This document shows, one piece after another, positions 22,962 to 34,408 of a DNA stretch of 64,000 nt. Positions within the stretch are counted from its first letter, which is position 1. Every line of letters starts with the position of its first letter. Origin of the DNA: Phymatolithon calcareum (Eukaryota > Rhodophyta > Florideophyceae > Hapalidiales); contig OZ345366.1 in the NCBI GenBank assembly GCA_977006965.1, positions 1,302,001 through 1,366,000 on the forward strand, written 5' to 3'. The notes below the pieces were generated by a model. It saw only the letters and a list, made by a program, of their open reading frames with translations. It ran no database searches and was not told where the DNA came from. Both the position numbers and the translations under genes were made by a program.

Positions 22962-23404
22962 TGTTGGAAGTGCGATTGCTTGGAGCTCTAGTCGCAAACA
23001 CACTTCAATATCAAGTATGATCTCGGTACACTTGTACACGTGTCAAGTCGAGAGTCAAAGTGTCTCAGAACTTTGAATCAAGAAGAATGGCAGTGACACG
23101 TGTCAGAGTATGATAAGAGTATGATAATCATACTCCCCTCACCCAGTAGATGATACTTCATTTTTTCATGTTACACGTGTCATATGATATTATGACAAAA
23201 TGTGTTAGGGTTAGAGTGTCTACGTTGTCAATTAGGGTTTTTATAAAGTCTGGTTGAGTTCTCAGGTCTATATATTCTTGACGTGAGGTCCGCCAAGTCA
23301 ATAAACCAAGGAACTCATTCACTCACAACCCTACTTCTCCTCAACCATTTCTTTCCAACCATACATTTCCATTCACCTCATCTTATCCATAACCTCGAAC
23401 AACA
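22962..23404 (+). repeat. LTR1 shared by E (as 3' LTR) and F (as 5' LTR)
   Basis: 443 bp, TGTTGGAAGTGCG to CGAACAACA. On its left is E's polypurine tract; on its right is F's PBS. Its U5 type (CACTCACAACCCTACTTCTCC) matches F's 3' LTR, not E's 5' LTR. Confidence 0.88.
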
Positions 23405-23418
23405 GGTTATGGGCCGAG
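23405..23418 (+). other. Primer-binding site of F (one mismatch)
   Basis: GGTTATGGGCCGAG: one C-to-G change from the consensus at position 12. Confidence 0.72.
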
Positions 23419-23640
23419 TCAGCGCTTCAACACCACAGCTCTTCATCATCATCGTCGTCTCCGAGGCTCATCCTTCGCCCCCGATCTTCTCCTGGTTCCG
23501 CATCCTTGTTTGATTACCTCTGGTTTTCTCGCAAGGCCCGCTCCAGGGGACTTCTCTGTCTTTGTTCACGAGCTTCCTGTTCGTTTCCTTGCTCAATTAC
23601 CTCTGGTCTTTGAGTGAGGCCCGTTCAGAAAGTGTTATAG

Positions 23641-23821
23641 CGTCTTGCAGTGCGCGTTGCCGGCTGCAGGTTCAGGCGTACCAAAACACCACAAGGGTTT
23701 CTGTTGTGTCTCCTTGCTTGATTACCCTCGGTTTTCTTGTCGAGCACATCTCAGGATACCACAAAGCGTCTTGCAGTGCGTGTTGCCGACTGCAGGTTCA
23801 GGTGTACCAAAACGCCACAAG
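23641..23821 (+). repeat. Two copies of the 55-bp leader hairpin motif (element F)
   Basis: Copies at 23641-23695 and 23767-23821, 126 bp apart, nearly the spacing seen in E (125 bp). Confidence 0.72.
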
Positions 23822-23983
23822 AGGTATACGGCCATTGAGCCATCCCCCGATCAAGGTCCGGGTCACATTGACTCGAAGGAATTTCTTATACGGGATAGAT
23901 TGCCTTGATAGTTATCTTCGGTTGACTCGCAGTGGACTCCCCGAACGGATTTTCGACAAGAATATAAGACCCCACTCCGCAAA

Positions 23984-25018
23984 ATGGACAACTCGCAAGG
24001 AACACTGAAGGTCGAAAAGCTCAACGAGACCAACTTCCATGCTTGGAAACAGAAAATTCAGCTAGTACTATCATTCCGCGAACTTGATGAATACATTGAG
24101 GATGATCCATCGGCACGGGACTCGGACGATTTCACTATCTGGCGTCGAAGTGACAACAAGGCAAAGGCTGTTATCGGACTTTCTCTCTCGGACGAACATC
24201 TCGAGCATGTGCAAGATGTGGAAACGGCCAAGGAAATGTGGCAATCGATTCTCAATATCTTCGAACGACATACCCTTCTGATCAAATTGTCTGCTCGTCG
24301 CAAGTTCTATACTGCCACAATGCTCGAGGACGAGAAAATATTGCCCTATACAAACCGCATTCGACAGCTCGCATCTACCCTGAAGTCAATGGGTGTCGAT
24401 ATCGACGACAAAGAAATGGCGATGGCTGTACTTAACGGACTTCCAGAAAGGTACGATAGCTTAATCAGTGCACTCGATGCTCTTGGGAACGAGGATGAGT
24501 CATTCTCGCTCGAGTTTGTGAAGAGCAGACTTTTGCAAGAAGAGCAACGCATGTCTATGAGAGTCGAAGCATCAACCGTCAAATCTGAAACTGCCGCACT
24601 GTTCACTGCAAGACATGATGGAGAACGCATTCGTGACCACTGCGACCTTTGTCATCGATCCGGACATAAGAGCCATAAATGTTGGACCAAATTTCCTCAC
24701 ACTTGCTCCAGATGGATACAAACGTCGAAATGAAAAGCAAACAAAACCATCTGCATTTCTGACTGATGAATCCGTACCCACTCGAGTGATGTCCGATTCC
24801 GACTTTGTCTGCCTCATGGCCAATGTGCGCAGCTCCGACATTCCCGAAAACTCTAAGTCATGGATCATTGACTCGGGCAGTACATCGCACATGACATTGT
24901 CGTCAACTGTCGAAATGGGAACAAAAGCTAAAGCCACAATTGCAGGCAAAGGTGATGCCATCATTACGCTCAATGTCAATGAGAAGCCGTCGAAATGCAA
25001 ACTGAAGCATGTTATGCA
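23984..25018 (+). pseudogene. Element F gag and protease
   Basis: ATG 23984 (MDNSQGTLKVEKLNETNF). Gag core and CCHC knuckle (CDLCHRSGHKSHKC) are intact. A 2-base insertion near 24700 shifts the frame after KFPH; protease continues in the next frame (DSGSTSHM), followed by a short deletion (SHMT joined to LSSTVEMG). Interrupted at ATGCA by a solo LTR. Confidence 0.87.
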
Positions 25019-25459
25019 TGTTGTTGGAGGTTAGGGAAGTGATGAGATGAAAAGAAAAGTTTGGTTGAGTTGAAATGGTTCCTTGGTTCTTCGCTAGGTC
25101 GAACTCAAATCCTGATTATATAGACTTGAGATCGGGTCCGAACTTGATCAAATGTGCTATGATTGCACTTTGACGACGGTGAACCTAATTATTGTAATTT
25201 CCCTAGTAATTGTGTATCATAATCTTGTCATATCGTATGACACGTATTCTGTACTGAAATTCATCATTTTTGATACTGAGTACGGGGGTATGCTTATCAT
25301 ACCTCCAATCATACTTTGACACGTGTCTTGGCCAGTATTATTATCTCGATGAATCCAGGCATGTTGTCAAACATGTTCACACGTGTACACGTGTACTAGG
25401 ATCATACTTGATATTGAAGTGTTGTGCGGCTAGAGCTCCAAGCAATCACACTTCCAACA
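25019..25459 (-). repeat. Solo LTR1, diverged subtype, in F
   Basis: 441 bp; plus-strand TGTTGTTGGAGG to CTTCCAACA. Target duplication ATGCA: left copy 25014-25018; the right copy is split by the retroposon (ATGC 25460-25463 or its duplicate 25957-25960, plus A 25961). It is clearly more diverged from the other LTR1 copies but keeps ACACGTGTACACGTGT and a TATATAG block. Confidence 0.85.
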
Positions 25460-25463
25460 ATGC

Positions 25464-25946
25464 CGGAGCAAACAGCCGAGGAGCGAGCACGGCGGCGGAA
25501 GTGGAGAAGACGTGCAACACCGAGCAAGAAGTCGGTTTCCAGAGAATACCTAAAATACCAGCGGTATGCCGCTGCCGGCAGAGCGTCTATAGAGACGATG
25601 TCAATTCCCGTAATCAATAGGAACTTACGCCAATACCGCACCACGTGCCAGGCGCGGTTACGACATGCTATCTGATCAGCTGCCAAACGAGCTCGGTGCA
25701 CTGATCACCGAGCTGCAAAATGTGGCACAAAGAACAAACAATGACGCCTCGCTACCGTGGGTCGTCTACGGCGAACAATACAGGAGTTCTGCAATTTAGA
25801 TGGGATATCTGAGATCCTAAGTTTTTCCACCCGCCCCTCTGGCGGTGCGTTTTCGTAAGCTACACAAAGGTAGGTAGCAACTGAGGAAGTCTTCCCCATA
25901 TCTTCGGAAGTCTGTGGGGCTTTTAAATAAACTTTGCTCAAAAAAA
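25464..25946 (+). mobile_element. Poly(A)-tailed retroposon or retrocopy
   Basis: An insert of about 483 bp flanked by a 14-bp direct repeat ACTTCCAACAATGC (25450-25463 and 25947-25960). It ends in a short A run (25940-25947) with AATAAA at 25926-25931. These are marks of target-primed reverse transcription of a polyadenylated RNA (a LINE tail, SINE or processed gene copy). It can read EQTAEERARRRKWRRRATPSKKS and on to a stop at 25675; the apparent ATG belongs to the target duplication. I do not recognise the source. Confidence 0.78.
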
Positions 25947-25984
25947 ACTTCCAACAATGCACATGCCGAACTTTGGATACACTC

Positions 25985-26425
25985 TGTTGATGGAGGTGAG
26001 GGATGAGATGAGGTGAAAGAAAAAGTTTGGTTGGTAAGATTTGGAGGACGAGAAGATGAGTTGTGAGTAAATGAGTTCCTTGGTTTATTGACTTGGCGGA
26101 CCTCAGGTCAAGACTATATAGGCCTGAGAACTCAATCAACTTGATCAAAAACCCTAATTGACGACGGAGACACTCTAACCCTAAACAAATTTGTCATAAT
26201 ATCATATGACACGTGTAACATGAAAAATCAAGAATCATCTACTGAGTGAGGGGGGTATGATTATCATTCTCTTATCATACTTTGACACGTGTCACTGCCA
26301 ATCTTCTTGATCCAAAGTTCTGAGACACTTTGACATTCGACTTGACACGTGTACACGTGTACCGAGATCAAACCTTGATTTTGAAGTGTGACGCGACGAG
26401 AGCTCCAAGCTTCACACTTTCAACA
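25985..26425 (-). repeat. Second solo LTR1 in F
   Basis: 441 bp; plus-strand TGTTGATGGAGG to CTTTCAACA, with target duplication CACTC at 25980-25984 and 26426-26430. Only about 24 bp of F pol (25961-25984) lie between the retroposon and this LTR. Confidence 0.88.
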
Positions 26426-29418
26426 CACTCTACTATCGGTATCCAAAATGGATGAGTATGGATATGGGATTACGTTCAAGAACACGCGTTGTTATGTTAA
26501 TGCACATCATGACACGATTGCTACAGGTACACTTCGCAAGAGTCTCTACTCACTTGACCTTGAAGATGAATATAAAGTTACCGAAGTTTCCTGTTTCGCT
26601 AGCCTCCAGCTTTGGCATGAACGTCTCGCTCATGTACACCCATCTGGTATCTCCGATATGGTACGTCATGGGGTGGTCAAAGGTGTGAAAATTTCTCCCA
26701 GTCCCAACTCAGTGCATCCCTGCAAAGGTTGTCTCGCCGGCAAAGGTCATCGCGCTCCTATCCCAAAGTCTAGTACTACTCGTTCTGAAGCTGTCCTCAA
26801 CCTCGTACATTCCGACGTCTTAGGTCCTATCGACATTCCATCACTTGGAGGCTCTCGATACTTCATCACATTCATAGATGATCACTCCAAGTGGACCACG
26901 GTGTACACCATGCGAAGAAAGTCGGACAGCTTTTGAGTGTTTTCGAAAGTTCCACAAGTACGCTGAAACCCATACAGGTAGAAAGCTTAAGCATTTGAAC
27001 GTTCAGGACTTCTCGACTGCACCAAAGCTCAAGGCTATTAGGACAGATAACGGCGGCGAGTACCTTTCCAACGAGGTCAAGGCATATTTGGCACAGCACG
27101 GCATACACCAGAAACTCACAGTAGCAACCACCCCACAACAGAATGGGGTGGCTGAACGCATGAACCGCACCCTTCTCAACTTGGTGCGCTCGATGCTTCA
27201 TCACAGAGGAATCGAGAAGAAGCTCTGGGCTGAAGCACTTGCTACTGCTGTGTATGTTCGAAATCGAGTTACGTCAAGAGGACTTCCTTCAAACACGACC
27301 CCCCATCACATATGGATGGGTTCCGCTCCAGATTTGGGACACTTACGTGTATTTGGCATAAAGTGTTGGTACGTGACTCCAAAAAGGAAGGTTAAGAAAC
27401 TCGACTCTCGAACTCGTGAAGCCATTATGCTGTGATATGCGACTTCGTCCAAAGGGTATAAGCTGTGGGATCCGAGCTCCAAGAAGGTGATCGTGTCAAG
27501 GGATGTGACGTTCGACGAATCGGATTGCGGATTAGGTGAGGCTGAAACGGATGTATCCACTGACACTCCAAACAACGCAGAGGTCAAAGTATGTGAGGAT
27601 ATTGTTGAAGCTAAGGACATTTCAGAGGAGGACAACAAGAACCTCGATGCAACCAGCGAAGAAGGGCAGCAGGCGGACGATGGAGAACCACCTACAACTC
27701 CACCGGCATCAGAAGAAACTACACCGATGATCGCCAAACCCATTCTTCGCAGGTCAGCTCGGGTCTCAAAACCACCCACTGACTTCTGGAATGCTCCCCC
27801 GCATACTGCCATGCTTGCCTTCGAATCTGTCAATCTCGCATCGGAATCCGGTTTGTCTTCTCAACAAGTACCTCAGACCTTTAAGGAAGCGACTTCCAAT
27901 GAGAATGTCGACTTCTGGTCTCCAGCCATCGAGAAAGAACATTCTTCACTCCTCCGAAACAACACTTGGAGGCTGGTTCCTCGCAACTCCGACATGAACG
28001 TCCTACCGTGCAAGTATGTCTTCAAGGTCAAGGATACAGGCCCGAAAGTTCGCATTGTAGCGAAAGGGTTCCGACAGGTGCATGGGGTGGACTACGGTGA
28101 AACGTATGCCCCAGTCGTAAAGTTCACCAACATCCGTATCGTTCTTGCAACTGTTGCAGTCCATGACTTGGAACTTCATCAAATGGATGTTGTGACAGCA
28201 TTTTTGCATGGTGAGCTGGACGAAGACATATACATGGAGGTTCCGGCCGGCTTTCAAGACTCTAAGCATCCCGACCTGGTGTGCAAGCTCCTCAAGGCAC
28301 TATATAGTTTGAAGCAAGCTCCTCGACAAAGGCATGCCAAGATTGACAAGTTCCTCATCGACGAGCTTGGATTCTCGAGTAGTCCCAATGATCCATGTCT
28401 CTATGTCCGGCACAAGTCTAATTCCATCATGATCATTGCTCTGTACGTGGATGACTTGCTGATTGCCGGGAACAACACTTCTTCCATTATGTGGATCAAG
28501 GGGGAGCTCAACCAGAGATTCGAGATGAAGGATCTTAACGAAGCCAGCTTGTGTCTTGGACTTGAAATCCGAAGAAATCGAAAACTTCGGACTCTCCATC
28601 TCTCACAGTCGGTGTACGCTCAGTCCGTCTTGGAACGTTTCGGAATGGAAAACTCAAAACCAGTACCAGCGCCAATGGAGTCCAGTCACGAGAACACCGC
28701 AATTGGAGAAATCGATATCACCGAGTCTGTGTCAGACCAAGTCCCGTATCGTCCTGCTATCGGAAGCCTCATGTATTTGATGGTGAGCACTCGGCCAGAC
28801 ATATCGGATTCGGTTGGCAAGTTGTCTTCATTCTGCGAAAAGCCTCTCCAACGTCACTGGATGGCTGTCAAGCGTGTTCTTCGCTATATCGCGGGTACTC
28901 GAAACCACGGCATTCTTTTTGGCTCAAATAGGAACTTAGTACCATTCGGCTACACCGACTCGGATTGGGCAGGATGTGGAGAGACTCGTCGTTCTACAAG
29001 TGGTTATGTGTTCTTACTCGCAGGGGGAGCGATAAGCTGGCGTTCGAGGAAGCAGACCATCGTGGCAACCTCAACATGCGAAGCGGAATATATCGCGTCA
29101 TGTGCCGCCGCCAAGGAAGCCGTATGGTTATCTCGCCTCATCGCCGACGTTCACGGTCTCGTCAAGCCAGATCGCATGACTCTGTACACCGACAGTCAGA
29201 GTGCGATCGCGACAGGGAGGAACGTTGCCATCACTCAGCGAAACAAGCACATCGACATACATTATCACTATGTACGCGATGTTGTTGCCACCGGAAAGCT
29301 GATCATCAAGTATTGCGAGACGAACTTGATGGTCGCCGACGCATTGACCAAGCCGCTTGATCGCATTAAGACCGCCAAGTTCGCACAAGACCTGGGCATA
29401 TGCGACTTGAAGTCCTAG
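26426..29418 (+). pseudogene. Element F integrase-RT-RNase H, one frameshift and the shared TGA
   Basis: Pol resumes at LLSVSKMDEYGYGITF. Integrase has the zinc motif (LWHERLAHVH, CKGCLAGK), HSD, RTDNGGEY and GVAERMN. A one-base insertion near 26931 (extra T in AGCTTTTGAG) shifts the frame after KSDSF. TGA at 27433-27435 is at the same codon as in A and G. From there the frame is open through the linker, RT (ALYVDDLLIAG) and RNase H ([24 protein letters not shown]) to TAG 29418. Many differences from A in RT are silent third-position changes. Confidence 0.9.
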
Positions 29419-29439
29419 TGTCCCTCGATCAAGGGAGAG

Positions 29440-29908
29440 TGTTGACAGTGTGAAGCTTGGAGATATCGTCGCGTCATACCTCAAAATCAAGGTATGATCT
29501 CGGTACACGTGTACAGTGTCTCAGAACTTTGAATCAAGAAGATTGGCAGTGACACGTGTCAGAGTATGATAAGAGTATGATAATCATACTCCCCTCACTC
29601 AGTAGATGATTCTTCATTTTTTCATGTTACACGTGTCATATGATATTTTGACAAATTTGTTTAGGGTTAGAGTGTCTCCGTCGTCAATTAGGGTTTTGAT
29701 CAAGTCTGGTTGAGTTCTCAGGTCTATATAGTCTTCACCTGAGGTCCGCCAAGTCAATAAACCAAGGAACTCATTCACTCACAACCCAACTTCTCCTCAA
29801 CCATTTCTTTCCAACCATACATTTTCATTCACCTCATCTTATCATCTCACAACCAACCCAACCATCTCAACCATCTCAACCATCAACCTCAAAACCTCCA
29901 TCCAGCAG
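29440..29908 (+). repeat. Chimeric LTR: LTR1 body with LTR2 3' end (3' LTR of F)
   Basis: 29440 to about 29844 is LTR1, starting TGTTGACAG after the tract AAGGGAGAG, with TATATA and CAATAAACCAAGGAAC. From about 29845 it switches to the LTR2 terminal tract: CATCTCACAACCAACCC, CAACCATCT repeats, CTCCATCCAGCA. An internal stretch of LTR1 (GTACACGTGTC... region) is also shortened near 29510. Confidence 0.8.
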
Positions 29909-30340
29909 AAATTAGAAACGCAGTTAATAATTTTTTGCGGAACAGCTTGATCGAGTCTTCGGCAGGTATATGAACACAATTGAAGGCAAATTCGTTCAAT
30001 TCCATCAAATGAATAGTTCCTAAGTCAGAATTCGGCTCCTCTGCGTTCTGATTTTCAACTAACAAGGCAATGAGAATAATGAAATTCGTTGTTGGAAGCA
30101 GCCAAAGGACAGATGCGCCGTAGGAGGGAATATGAGGGAAAATTCTCGTGCATTGTCAATTCGATTCCACAACTCCGCCTGGATAGTAGATTCGTATTTT
30201 CTGAGTTTCGCTATTGGTTCCTTCATTGCGGAAAGTTCACAGAAAACTCGCTTCGCTACATTGTCAATGTCCTCTTTGCGAACAAACGGCGCTCTATTGG
30301 TCGATGTTTCTTTGAACTCTTCCTCCGCTGTTCTTTCCAT
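29909..30340. other. Unassigned DNA at the retrotransposon boundary
   Basis: It matches no element in the window. On the minus strand it includes a short open frame (30340 to 30059) that could be the decayed end of the neighbouring HSP70 pseudogene, but no HSP70 signature is clear here. No target duplication matches the LTR at its left. Confidence 0.4.
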
Positions 30341-30349
30341 TCGTTTGTA

Positions 30350-31170
30350 CCATCTCTCTTCCTATTAACCTGGATATTACCGGCGTAGTTTCTGAACACT
30401 TCTGTTTCGCGGAATGATGAATGATATTGAGCCATCAAACACTTGCAGCGCCATCGAAAACGGAGCTAATTCATGAAGATTACGCGCTCTATTGTCCGGA
30501 TCATCGAGGCTGAAGGCAAGAACGGCCGCACCGATAGTCACGACCTCGTCCAGCTTCATTTTACGCAGGAATTTTGCAGAACCAAATTCCATGGAGAGCA
30601 TTTCCTGCACTTTTAGAATTTTCGAAGAGCCCCCAACCAGTACCACAGTGTCGAGGTCCCTCCCGTGCTTACTGACATGCTCCTGAACATTACCAGTCTC
30701 GACAATCATCTTCTCGAAAAGGTCAGTGCAAATATCTTCAAAGGTCTCCGACGAGACCGTCATTTTGAAGTCCTTCCCTTCAAACAGAGAGTCGACCGCC
30801 AAAATCGTTGAATTGGACCTGGAGAGAATGTGCTATTCTTCGGTAACTATCGCGCGAAGAATATCTTTTTCGCAGTCGAAGATGTCCGCATTTTCTTGTT
30901 CGTTGAAGGACTTGGCGAAGTAGTGCACCAATCGAGAGTTAAAGTCTTCGCCACCAAGGTCCGTGTCCCCGCAGGTCGCAAGAACAGTAACGGTGTTTCC
31001 GTGAGTAAACTCCATCAGCGTGACATCGAAAGTCCCACCGCCGATGTCGAGGAGTAGGACGACTTGTTTCTAGATCGAGGTCTTTCGGAGGCCGTATGCC
31101 AACGCCGCCGCAGTCGGCTAGTTGATGATGCAGTGCACAACGATTCATTATCGTTCCAAAACGACATGAA
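30350..31170 (-). pseudogene. HSP70-type chaperone pseudogene
   Basis: On the minus strand, HSP70 signatures occur in the right order over several frames: IIN*PTAAALAYGL (Glu codon now TAG), LDIGGGTFDVTLMEF (phosphate-binding motif), GDTDLGGEDFNSRLVHYF, DSLFEGKDFKMTVSSETFEDICTDLF, VVLVGGSSKILKVQEML, VTIGAAVLAF, then LAPFSMALQVFDG and FIIPRN of the substrate domain. At least three in-frame stops and a frameshift after FIIPRN are visible. The N-terminal part of the ATPase domain is not recognisable. Divergence suggests an old copy or a divergent HSP70 relative. Confidence 0.85.
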
Positions 31171-31636
31171 AAACGCTGACGAAATCGATCGGAACTTCTT
31201 CTTGTCACTACTCGCTCTGGTTTTGACGAAGTTATAGTCGCAGTTTGCTCTTTCTACCGGCGACAAGTCGGCAAACATCGTCCATTCGTGACACGTACTG
31301 GCGAAAACAATCTTTCAGAACGGAGAAAACCATTGTCCGCAAGCTCAAGGTTAGAAACGGTGCCAGTAGGCCTCCCATGGATTCTGAACTGAAGATTTTT
31401 TCGTCATCTCCGTCTATCCTGCCACAATACTTTCACGGAATTTGAAAATTTTACAACAACACGGTGCGTGATTGAAATGGCATTTATCTGACGAACACCT
31501 TGACCAGATTTCTTCTTTCCATCTCTACGGGGCAGAACGCAATTCTGACAACAGAAAAGGAAAATTAAATTCATAGACCGGCGATAAAAAACCGATAGAC
31601 AATATGGGATTAGAGAAAAATATTAGAATGACAAAT
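31171..31636. other. No gene recognised
   Basis: The stretch between the HSP70 pseudogene and the satellite array. The start may contain decayed HSP70 sequence (a frame with AFFMSFWNDNES resembling the VPAYFND motif). Nothing else is supported. Confidence 0.4.
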
Positions 31637-33254
31637 CATTCATTTTCATTCATTTTCATTCATTTTCATTCATTTTCATTCATTTTCATTCATTTTCATT
31701 CATTTTCATTCATTTTCATTCATTTTCATTCATTTTCATTCATTTTCATTCATTTTCATTCATTTTCATTCATTTTCATTCATTTTCATTCATTTTCATT
31801 CATTTTCATTCATTTTCATTCATTTTCATTCATTTTCATTCATTTTCATTCATTTTCATTCATTTTCATTCATTTTCATTCATTTTCATTCATTTTCATT
31901 CATTTTCATTCATTTTCATTCATTTTCATTCATTTTCATTCATTTTCATTCATTTTCATTCATTTTCATTCATTTTCATTCATTTTCATTCATTTTCATT
32001 CATTTTCATTCATTTTCATTCATTTTCATTCATTTTCATTCATTTTCATTCATTTTCATTCATTTTCATTCATTTTCATTCATTTTCATTCATTTTCATT
32101 CATTTTCATTCATTTTCATTCATTTTCATTCATTTTCATTCATTTTCATTCATTTTCATTCATTTTCATTCATTTTCATTCATTTTCATTCATTTTCATT
32201 CATTTTCATTCATTTTCATTCATTTTCATTCATTTTCATTCATTTTCATTCATTTTCATTCATTTTCATTCATTTTCATTCATTTTCATTCATTTTCATT
32301 CATTTTCATTCATTTTCATTCATTTTCATTCATTTTCATTCATTTTCATTCATTTTCATTCATTTTCATTCATTTTCATTCATTTTCATTCATTTTCATT
32401 CATTTTCATTCATTTTCATTCATTTTCATTCATTTTCATTCATTTTCATTCATTTTCATTCATTTTCATTCATTTTCATTCATTTTCATTCATTTTCATT
32501 CATTTTCATTCATTTTCATTCATTTTCATTCATTTTCATTCATTTTCATTCATTTTCATTCATTTTCATTCATTTTCATTCATTTTCATTCATTTTCATT
32601 CATTTTCATTCATTTTCATTCATTTTCATTCATTTTCATTCATTTTCATTCATTTTCATTCATTTTCATTCATTTTCATTCATTTTCATTCATTTTCATT
32701 CATTTTCATTCATTTTCATTCATTTTCATTCATTTTCATTCATTTTCATTCATTTTCATTCATTTTCATTCATTTTCATTCATTTTCATTCATTTTCATT
32801 CATTTTCATTCATTTTCATTCATTTTCATTCATTTTCATTCATTTTCATTCATTTTCATTCATTTTCATTCATTTTCATTCATTTTCATTCATTTTCATT
32901 CATTTTCATTCATTTTCATTCATTTTCATTCATTTTCATTCATTTTCATTCATTTTCATTCATTTTCATTCATTTTCATTCATTTTCATTCATTTTCATT
33001 CATTTTCATTCATTTTCATTCATTTTCATTCATTTTCATTCATTTTCATTCATTTTCATTCATTTTCATTCATTTTCATTCATTTTCATTCATTTTCATT
33101 CATTTTCATTCATTTTCATTCATTTTCATTCATTTTCATTCATTTTCATTCATTTTCATTCATTTTCATTCATTTTCATTCATTTTCATTCATTTTCATT
33201 CATTTTCATTCATTTTCATTCATTTTCATTCATTTTCATTCATTTTCATTCATT
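31637..33254. repeat. Perfect 10-bp tandem repeat, about 161 units
   Basis: Unit CATTTTCATT repeated head to tail; full units occupy 31641-33250, with a half unit CATT on each side. I see no variant unit. Because 10 is not a multiple of 3 and the unit makes no stop on the plus strand, a long open frame (FSFIFIHFHS repeated) arises by chance; it is not a gene. The homogeneity points to very recent expansion or constant turnover, or to a collapsed or expanded assembly. Confidence 0.97.
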
Positions 33255-34408
33255 TGTTAAATTTAATAAGAAGAAAAACCTTTGCTTCCGGTCGGAAATG
33301 TATCTGTGTTTTGAATTCTCGCCTTATGGGGAGGAGTGCGATTCTGACTCGCCGATATTTACGATTCTACATACGTTTTGCGAAGTCATGTTTTATAGAT
33401 ATTAGTAGATTTTAGTAACCCATTATTATGCGCAGGTATGAATGTTGTCAATTCTTAGATGACAATAACGCTGCATTTCGTCGCAACCCCAAGAATGAAT
33501 CTTTTTTTCAATTTCCGAAAAGAACTTCGGAAATACAGAATTCGGAAAACTTTTTCGCGTGTCCAAGTCCTTTCGTGATTGATGAGTGAGGAAATCAGCG
33601 AAATGACATGATCGAAATCCATGGGTAGGATATATGCGTCTGTTTTCATGTGATTCGATCGCTAAACTAATTTGTGATATAAGTGTCACGATTTATGCAA
33701 GCGGACTGGAAGGGTGGTTGGTGGGTACTATTCCTCGTATAGGAGAAGAACAGCCGTAGAAACGAAGAATAGCTATCCGGTGTCAGCCCTAGTGGCTGCA
33801 CAGATGTAATTCAATGTAAACAAACAATCATATCTTGACAACACATGAATCCTCAATCACGTGCATATTACTTAGACGTGTTCAAACAATATTCATCTAT
33901 ATCTATCATGATGGTTATACACCAATACATGTGTACACGTGTACATATCAATAGTATTACAGTGGTACCTGCATAAGAATATGTGCACTGAGTGTGCACT
34001 ATATGGGTCTACTGAGATCTATAAATAGCTCAATTTCTCTTCGTGTCGTTAAAAGCTTGTTCACGGCGCTTTTTTTGAAGGTCCCGAAAATGGCTAATTG
34101 AGAACAGACTTTTTGAAATTTTGGTCGAAGGTACCACTTTCAGCAAAGTGCACCAAGTGCAAAAATCGGCTCCTTGCCATCATAGCTGCACACCATTGCT
34201 GCTTAGATCAGTGCATGAGTTCGAGTGAATCAAATAACTTAGTTGGCTCTTTCTGCTCTGGCGGGTGAACAAACCAGAGCTGTCTATACCCATTCATGGA
34301 CAAACAGAACTACTATTGGGGCTACAGATATGGTAATAGAAGGGAATATAGCGCTTCTGCAGTCGCAGCTCCTAAAAGCTGATCAGTGATATGCAATTAA
34401 CCACCCAA
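33255..34408. other. No gene recognised
   Basis: AT-rich DNA. A TATAAATA (34020-34027) and a TGTACACGTGTACA palindrome near 33930-33943 could belong to a decayed LTR or promoter of another family, but no LTR ends or coding sequence could be fixed. Confidence 0.4.

Larger units (their letters stand above)
6958..23404 (+). mobile_element. Element E: copia element split by three later insertions
   Basis: The parts, in order, are the 5' LTR 6958-7402, PBS, leader, gag to 8235, [element C 8236-13386], gag 13392-13636, [solo LTR 13637-14056], gag-protease-integrase to 15847, [element D 15848-21458], RT-RNase H to 22940, and an LTR at 22962-23404. Each insertion is flanked by a 5-bp duplication of E sequence: GTTCT, GTATG, and AAACA/GAACA with one mismatch. 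Removing them restores continuous homology, which proves the order of events. The right LTR is followed by a PBS and so also serves element F. Its U5 differs in type from E's left LTR, and E has no matching outer duplication, so E's original 3' LTR was probably replaced by recombination. Confidence 0.9.
22962..29908 (+). mobile_element. Element F: copia element in tandem with E
   Basis: 5' LTR 22962-23404, PBS, leader with two hairpin motifs, gag-pol 23984-29418, and a chimeric 3' LTR 29440-29908. F carries two minus-strand solo LTRs (25019-25459, 25985-26425) and a retroposon (25464-25946), all with target duplications. There is no outer duplication of its own. Confidence 0.88.

Noticed and set aside
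25459-25675. 71-residue protein starting MPEQTAEE
   Set aside because: The ATG belongs to the target-site duplication, not to the inserted sequence, so the start is accidental.
31604-33415. A 603-residue open frame of FSFIFIHFHS repeats
   Set aside because: It is only the translation of the 10-bp satellite; the unit produces no stop in this strand. No start context, no domain.
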